43,205 bases of DNA from Bacteroidales bacterium UBA4179 (GTDB lineage: Bacteria > Bacteroidota > Bacteroidia > Bacteroidales > Dysgonomonadaceae). The stretch's first letter is position 1. The number at the start of each line of letters is the position of its first letter. Made by a program: the position numbers and the translations under genes. The DNA lies in assembly GCA_002381125.1 (NCBI GenBank), contig DFUT01000020.1, positions 1 to 43,205 on the forward strand, written 5' to 3'. The notes below the pieces were generated by a model. It searched no databases. It worked only from the letters and a program-made list of their open reading frames with translations, and was not told the DNA's origin. Positions 41,678 through 43,205 of the stretch are shown one piece after another.

Positions 41678-43153
41678 TTAATCCCTGGGCATTTCAGGCA
41701 ACTTCCAAGGTTCGCGATACGTATGTTTGATCAATTCTGCGGCATAAGCCCGTGCATTTACGGGTTCCGTCCATTTCTTGTCGAATTTGGGATCCCCATC
41801 GACAATTTTGAAATTATCTTCGATAATTGTTCTTATGGTGGCGTTTTCCGGAATATTGGTGAACTCCATGTTCTCGCCATCCCATTCGAGTTCTTGATTC
41901 AAACCCTGCAATCTCACTGCCACAACGCCCATAACAACCATTTCGTTGAAAGGTCCCGCTTCGGAAAATGGGGATGCGGTTTCTACGCGATTTTCGGGAC
42001 TTTCTTTGCACGCACGCACCCAATCCATTTCATGTGACAACGTAACTTCACGCTGAGTCTTCGGCGATTTGGGCGTTCTTCCGGATACCAACCAAGGATC
42101 TTTTCCGTAGCACCCGCAAATCAGTGTATCTTTTGTTCCGTGAAAGATAACTCCACCACCGGCATCGTTCAAATCTTTTCCTACAGGTACACCTTCCGGA
42201 CGGAAAGGTTGCAACCCGCCGTCATACCAAATAACTTCTACTTCGGGCATGGCCACCTTAGGTAAATTTTCACGAGCAGGGAAAACCAATTTTACCTTTT
42301 CGGCCACAGGTGCCGAATCGGTCAGCAACATGGTAGAGCTGGCCTGCACTTTGATGGGATAACCCAATCTCAATCCTTTAAATACCGGATGCAAAATATG
42401 GCAAGCCATATCGCCCAATGCTCCTGTGCCGAAATCCCACCATCCGCGCCAGTTCCAAGGCGTGTAAATATGATTGAAAGGACGCATGGGAGCCGGTCCG
42501 ATAAACAAATCCCACTTCAAGGTAGAAGGGATAGGATCTGCTTTGGGCGGACGATTCAAACCCTGAGGCCATATGGGCCTGTCGGTAAAAGTTTCAACGC
42601 GCGTAACTTCTCCGATTTGGCCGTCATAAATCCAATCGATCACCTGACGAACGCCGGGAGCAGACGAACCTTGATTGCCCATTTGCGTGGCCACTTTGTA
42701 TTTCTTCGCCAACTTGGTCAAAAGACGGGATTCATACACACTATGAGTCAATGGCTTCTGCACATACACGTGTTTTCCCATCGTTATGGCATCTGCTGCT
42801 ATAAGCGCATGGGTATGATCGGCGGTGGCAACCACAACGGCATCGATGCTTTTCCCCATTTCGTCGTACATCTTACGGTAATCGTAGTATTTCTTTGCTT
42901 TTGGAAAATATTTAAAAACACGGTCGCTATATTTCCAGTCAACATCGGCCAGAGCAACAATATTCTCACTCTCCAAATTTTTAAGGTTGGCAAAACCCAT
43001 ACCTCCTATGCCCACCCCTGCAATATTCAATTTATCGCTCGGTGCGGTATGCCCAAAACTTTTTCCCAATACCGAAGAAGGTACAACGGTCAAACCTGCG
43101 GCAGCCATCGCTCCCGTTTCCAAAAATTTCCTTCTTGACATTTTTGATGACAT
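41678..43153 (-). CDS. Gfo/Idh/MocA family oxidoreductase with Tat signal
   Basis: The 491-residue product starts MSSKMSRRKFLETGAMAAAG; the twin-arginine motif SRRKFLE followed by a hydrophobic segment indicates Tat export with cofactor bound. The NAD(P) Rossmann loop is IAGVGIGGMGFANL, and the catalytic Lys lies in VYVQKPLTHSV, where EKP of most family members is QKP. The C-terminal domain (about 170-490) is larger than in the cytosolic enzymes. Exported members oxidise sugars at C3 with a tightly held nucleotide. The ATG at 43141 (MSRRKFLE) is an equally good start. The gene end is 55 bp before DUF1080. Confidence 0.88.
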   Translation of the reverse strand: MSSKMSRRKFLETGAMAAAGLTVVPSSVLGKSFGHTAPSDKLNIAGVGIGGMGFANLKNLESENIVALADVDWKYSDRVFKYFPKAKKYYDYRKMYDEMGKSIDAVVVATADHTHALIAADAITMGKHVYVQKPLTHSVYESRLLTKLAKKYKVATQMGNQGSSAPGVRQVIDWIYDGQIGEVTRVETFTDRPIWPQGLNRPPKADPIPSTLKWDLFIGPAPMRPFNHIYTPWNWRGWWDFGTGALGDMACHILHPVFKGLRLGYPIKVQASSTMLLTDSAPVAEKVKLVFPARENLPKVAMPEVEVIWYDGGLQPFRPEGVPVGKDLNDAGGGVIFHGTKDTLICGCYGKDPWLVSGRTPKSPKTQREVTLSHEMDWVRACKESPENRVETASPFSEAGPFNEMVVMGVVAVRLQGLNQELEWDGENMEFTNIPENATIRTIIEDNFKIVDGDPKFDKKWTEPVNARAYAAELIKHTYREPWKLPEMPRD

Positions 43154-43205
43154 AACTTGTTGTTTTTTTAAGATTAACGATTTAACGATGCCCTAAAAGT
43201 AGTAC

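Overview
The window is about 43 kb of ordinary chromosome from a Bacteroidota bacterium, most likely order Bacteroidales and perhaps near Dysgonomonadaceae/Porphyromonadaceae; the family placement is a guess. The main support is promoter architecture: TAnnTTTG -7 boxes, in the best cases with a TTTG or TTG about 19-20 nt upstream, and few visible Shine-Dalgarno sequences. Further support comes from Bacteroidota-type proteins (Porin_10-like porin, DUF3467, DUF2807, DUF3298, a DUF5686-like outer-membrane protein), a fused HisB and HisIE, and many lipoproteins. All calls were made by reading the sequence; no database search was run.

Left edge (1-1.7 kb): a decayed accessory patch. It holds three imperfect 23-24 bp repeats that look like an IS21-type transposon end, a uracil-DNA-glycosylase-like gene, an agmatine/peptidylarginine-deiminase-family pseudogene with an out-of-frame deletion, and an internally shortened DUF2807 lipoprotein gene. 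From 1.76 to 7.6 kb on the minus strand lies a complete MacAB-TolC-type export operon (ATPase, two permeases, membrane-fusion adaptor, TolC), read from one promoter at about 7.7 kb. From 7.9 to 13.8 kb are housekeeping genes lepA, asnS, an rluB-type pseudouridine synthase and purB, then tRNA-Val(TAC) with its own promoter and terminator. From 14.2 to 19.1 kb: a glycerophosphodiester phosphodiesterase, hemW (TTG start), a membrane-anchored solute-binding-type protein and a large putative porin.

Centre (19.3-26.0 kb): the histidine operon hisG-D-C-B-A-F-IE, tightly packed and mostly overlapping. It is preceded by what looks like a textbook transcription attenuator: a 19-residue leader peptide with six histidines, a hairpin over its end, a strong intrinsic terminator, and a 10-bp antiterminator pairing that excludes the terminator. 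The operon encodes every histidine enzyme except HisH, the glutaminase partner of HisF.

Right half (26-43 kb): rplU-rpmA, then tsaD-glnS-TPR, an outer-membrane beta-barrel gene with repeat-derived N-terminal sequence, class II fructose-bisphosphate aldolase, DUF3467, a DUF3298 lipoprotein, rsmG, a glyoxalase-II-like hydrolase and gcvP. The window closes with three minus-strand genes (Gfo/Idh/MocA oxidoreductase, DUF1080 lipoprotein, TIM-barrel lipoprotein) whose composition resembles the 3-keto-glycoside cleavage cluster known from Bacteroides thetaiotaomicron.

The strongest unusual signal is the his attenuator. Next come the missing hisH, the AC-rich repeats placed directly before his start codons, short tandem repeats at gene ends, and promoter boxes so close to start codons that some mRNAs may be leaderless. 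I saw no CRISPR array, prophage, intact insertion sequence or obvious defence system.
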